Assembly (NCBI GenBank): GCA_003523085.1
Contig: DPHD01000097.1
Location: 5,226-19,899 of the forward strand
Reading direction: 5' to 3'
From: Oceanospirillaceae bacterium
Lineage (GTDB): Bacteria > Pseudomonadota > Gammaproteobacteria > Pseudomonadales > Balneatricaceae
DNA: 14,674 nucleotides
Positions within the stretch are counted from its first letter, which is position 1. Each line of letters begins with the position of its first letter. This document shows positions 12,922 through 14,674 of the stretch, piece by piece. The translations under genes and the position numbers were made by a program. The notes under the pieces are model-generated. The model worked only from the letters and a program-made list of their open reading frames with translations, was not told the DNA's origin and did no database searches.

Positions 12922-14562
12922 ATGTTACAACTCGGACAATCAAGCCATTGGCAGCAGCTACAGCAGTTGGCGGTTAAATACCAACAGGTTCACCTGCGTG
13001 ATTTATTTGCCGAGCCGGGTAATCGTTTTACTGACTACTCCATTGAGTTGCCCAGTTTATTATTAGATTATTCTAAAAACTGCGTCACCCCAGAGGTCAT
13101 GCAGGCATTATTTGGCTTGGCCGACGACATGGATCTGGCGGGCGCCATCGAACGTATGTATCGAGGCGCCAAAATCAACACTACCGAAGACCGCGCGGTG
13201 CTGCATACCGCGTTACGCAATCGTAGTAACACGCCCGTATATGTTGATCAAAGCAATGTCATGGACCTGATCAACAGTGAGTTGTCACACATGCGCCAGT
13301 TTGTGGATCAGGTGCGCTCGGGTGAGTGGCGTGGCTATTCGGGTAAACCCATTACCGATGTGGTGAATATTGGTATTGGGGGCTCTAATTTAGGCCCTAA
13401 AATGGTCACTCAGGCCTTACGCTCATATGCAGATTCAACCATTAATGTGCATTTTATCTCCAATATCGACGGCGTAGAAGTGGCAGAAATTTTGCGCCCA
13501 CTCAACGCCGAACAAGTGTTGTTTGTCGTAGCCTCAAAAACCTTTACCACCAGCGAAACCATGACTAACGCCCAAACGGCACGTAACTGGCTGATGGCAT
13601 CGGCATTTGATGAACGTGCGGTGGAGCAACATTTTGTGGCGGTGTCTTCTAATGCTGAGGCGGTGCAAGCCTTTGGTATTAAAGCTGACTTTATGTTTTC
13701 CATGTGGGATTGGGTCGGTGGGCGTTATTCCCTTTGGTCTGCGATTGGTTTACCCATTGCGCTGTATTTAGGCTTTAGCCAGTTTGAGGAATTATTGACC
13801 GGCGCCCACGATATGGATCTGCATTTTCGAGATGCTAAAGCGGCCGAGAATATTCCCATTATCATGGCCTTAGTTGGCATTTGGAATGGCTTGTTACATG
13901 GCTCACAAAGCCAAGTCATTTTGCCCTACGACCAGCCACTAGAAAGCTTTACCGCCTACATTCAGCAGGCTGATATGGAAAGCAACGGTAAGCACGTTGA
14001 CCGCCATGGTGAGGCCGTGGATTATCACACTGCGTCTGTAGTTTGGGGCCAGCTGGGCATCGATGGGCAACACGCTTTTTACCAACTGTTGCACCAAGGT
14101 AACGTCATTGTGCCGGCCGATTTTATTGGTTCTTTGGCCAGTTCCACTCCAGTGCGCGGCCACCACGAAAATTTGATGGCTAACTTTTTTGCGCAAACAG
14201 AAGCCTTGATGAATGGCATTAACGCCACTGAAGTAGAGGCGCAATTACGCCAGCAAGGCTTAGATGAAGCACAGGTTGAAAAGCTTTTACCGCACAAAGT
14301 TCATCAAGGTAACCGACCCACCAATACACTGCTGTTAAAGCAGATCGATCCGCGCAATTTAGGTGCCCTGATCGCCCTCTATGAGCACAAGATTTTTGCT
14401 CAAGGGGTCATTTGGGACATCTGTTCGTTTGATCAGTGGGGAGTGGAGCTAGGCAAAACCTTGGCTAAGAGCATTTTGCAGGAAATAAATGGTGCTGTGA
14501 GTCACAGCCACGATGATTCGACTAACGCCTTGATTGATTATTTTAAGCAGTCGCGCAGTTAA
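12922..14562 (+). CDS. pgi: Glucose-6-phosphate isomerase
   Basis: Pgi interconverts glucose 6-phosphate and fructose 6-phosphate. The 546-residue protein has NIGIGGSNLGPKM, SKTFTTSETMTNA, DWVGGRYSLWSAIGLP and the C-terminal signature IWDICSFDQWGVELGK. Likely catalytic residues are Glu353 (ESNGKHVDR), His384 (DGQHAFYQ) and Lys512, each two residues below the E. coli numbering (355, 386, 514). The ATG at 12922 lies one base after the glk stop, with GGAG at 12913-12916 inside the end of glk, so the two are surely cotranscribed and probably translationally coupled. In an Entner-Doudoroff organism Pgi lets fructose 6-phosphate from triose recycling or from mannose/fructose re-enter at glucose 6-phosphate. 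Confidence 0.98.
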   Translation: MLQLGQSSHWQQLQQLAVKYQQVHLRDLFAEPGNRFTDYSIELPSLLLDYSKNCVTPEVMQALFGLADDMDLAGAIERMYRGAKINTTEDRAVLHTALRNRSNTPVYVDQSNVMDLINSELSHMRQFVDQVRSGEWRGYSGKPITDVVNIGIGGSNLGPKMVTQALRSYADSTINVHFISNIDGVEVAEILRPLNAEQVLFVVASKTFTTSETMTNAQTARNWLMASAFDERAVEQHFVAVSSNAEAVQAFGIKADFMFSMWDWVGGRYSLWSAIGLPIALYLGFSQFEELLTGAHDMDLHFRDAKAAENIPIIMALVGIWNGLLHGSQSQVILPYDQPLESFTAYIQQADMESNGKHVDRHGEAVDYHTASVVWGQLGIDGQHAFYQLLHQGNVIVPADFIGSLASSTPVRGHHENLMANFFAQTEALMNGINATEVEAQLRQQGLDEAQVEKLLPHKVHQGNRPTNTLLLKQIDPRNLGALIALYEHKIFAQGVIWDICSFDQWGVELGKTLAKSILQEINGAVSHSHDDSTNALIDYFKQSRS

Positions 14563-14579
14563 CTCAGTGCTTTAGTTAA
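14559..14579. terminator. Short stem across the convergent pgi / gntR stops
   Basis: TTAACT (14559-14564) and AGTTAA (14574-14579) form a 6-bp AT-rich stem around a 9-base loop, and each arm includes part of a stop codon of the two convergent genes. No T-run follows on either strand. It is at best a weak terminator, and may be a by-product of the TAA stop codons. Confidence 0.2.
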
Positions 14580-14674
14580 GTATGGGATCACGAATTTCAG
14601 TCACAAAGTCATAACTGTCGCCGGGGAAGTAGGAGCGAGTAAACTCAACCGGCGTATCGTCTGCCAGCATGCCT
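14572..14674 (-). CDS. Probable GntR-family transcriptional regulator, C-terminal end (UTRA domain)
   Basis: The minus strand is open from the window edge to a TAA at 14572-14574 and encodes the last 33 residues of a protein. The segment TPVEFTRSYFPGDSYDFVTE is the typical C-terminal strand pair of UTRA domains in HutC/FarR-type GntR regulators, which bind small effectors such as sugar phosphates. The start and the DNA-binding domain lie beyond the window. It is convergent with pgi, nine bases from the pgi stop. Its closeness to the sugar genes suggests, but does not show, a link to carbohydrate control. Confidence 0.6.
   Translation of the reverse strand, partial: GMLADDTPVEFTRSYFPGDSYDFVTEIRDPILN

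Overview
The window looks like a chromosomal segment of a free-living gammaproteobacterium with moderate GC content. The gene order ygfZ / sdhE-ygfX / nadB / rpoE-rseA-rseC-mucD resembles the nadB-algU-muc region of pseudomonads. The divergent gap // edd-glk arrangement resembles Pseudomonas-type Entner-Doudoroff clusters. All assignments come from reading the proteins and recalling families, and no database search was run. I see no rRNA, tRNA, CRISPR array, insertion sequence or prophage. The genes read as intact housekeeping genes, apart from one truncated at each window edge.

Region 1 (1-3634): the 3' end of a conserved hypothetical membrane protein, then ygfZ (minus), the overlapping pair sdhE-ygfX (plus), and nadB (minus). 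Both convergent junctions here overlap inside coding sequence. SdhE and YgfZ concern flavin and Fe-S enzyme maturation. NadB makes iminoaspartate for NAD.

Region 2 (3635-7445): the envelope-stress module, with sigma-E (GTG start), an anti-sigma factor (TTG start), RseC and a DegP/MucD-type periplasmic protease. The most unusual gene is the anti-sigma factor. It carries an RseA N-terminal domain and one membrane helix, fused in the periplasm to what reads as the C-terminal domain of RseB/MucB. No separate rseB gene is present, so the lipid-sensing N-terminal half of RseB is missing from this locus.

Region 3 (7446-14562): a sugar-catabolism block around one AT-rich divergent control region (10005-10143). 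Leftward are gap and pyk. Rightward are edd, glk and pgi, tightly packed. Together these phosphorylate glucose, interconvert G6P and F6P, dehydrate 6-phosphogluconate, and run the lower trunk to pyruvate. The control region holds a good sigma-70-like promoter for edd and a 22-bp near-palindrome resembling HexR operators, with its core motif repeated 74 bp away. Zwf, Pgl and Eda are not in the window.

The window ends inside the C-terminus of a probable GntR-family regulator (UTRA domain), convergent with pgi.
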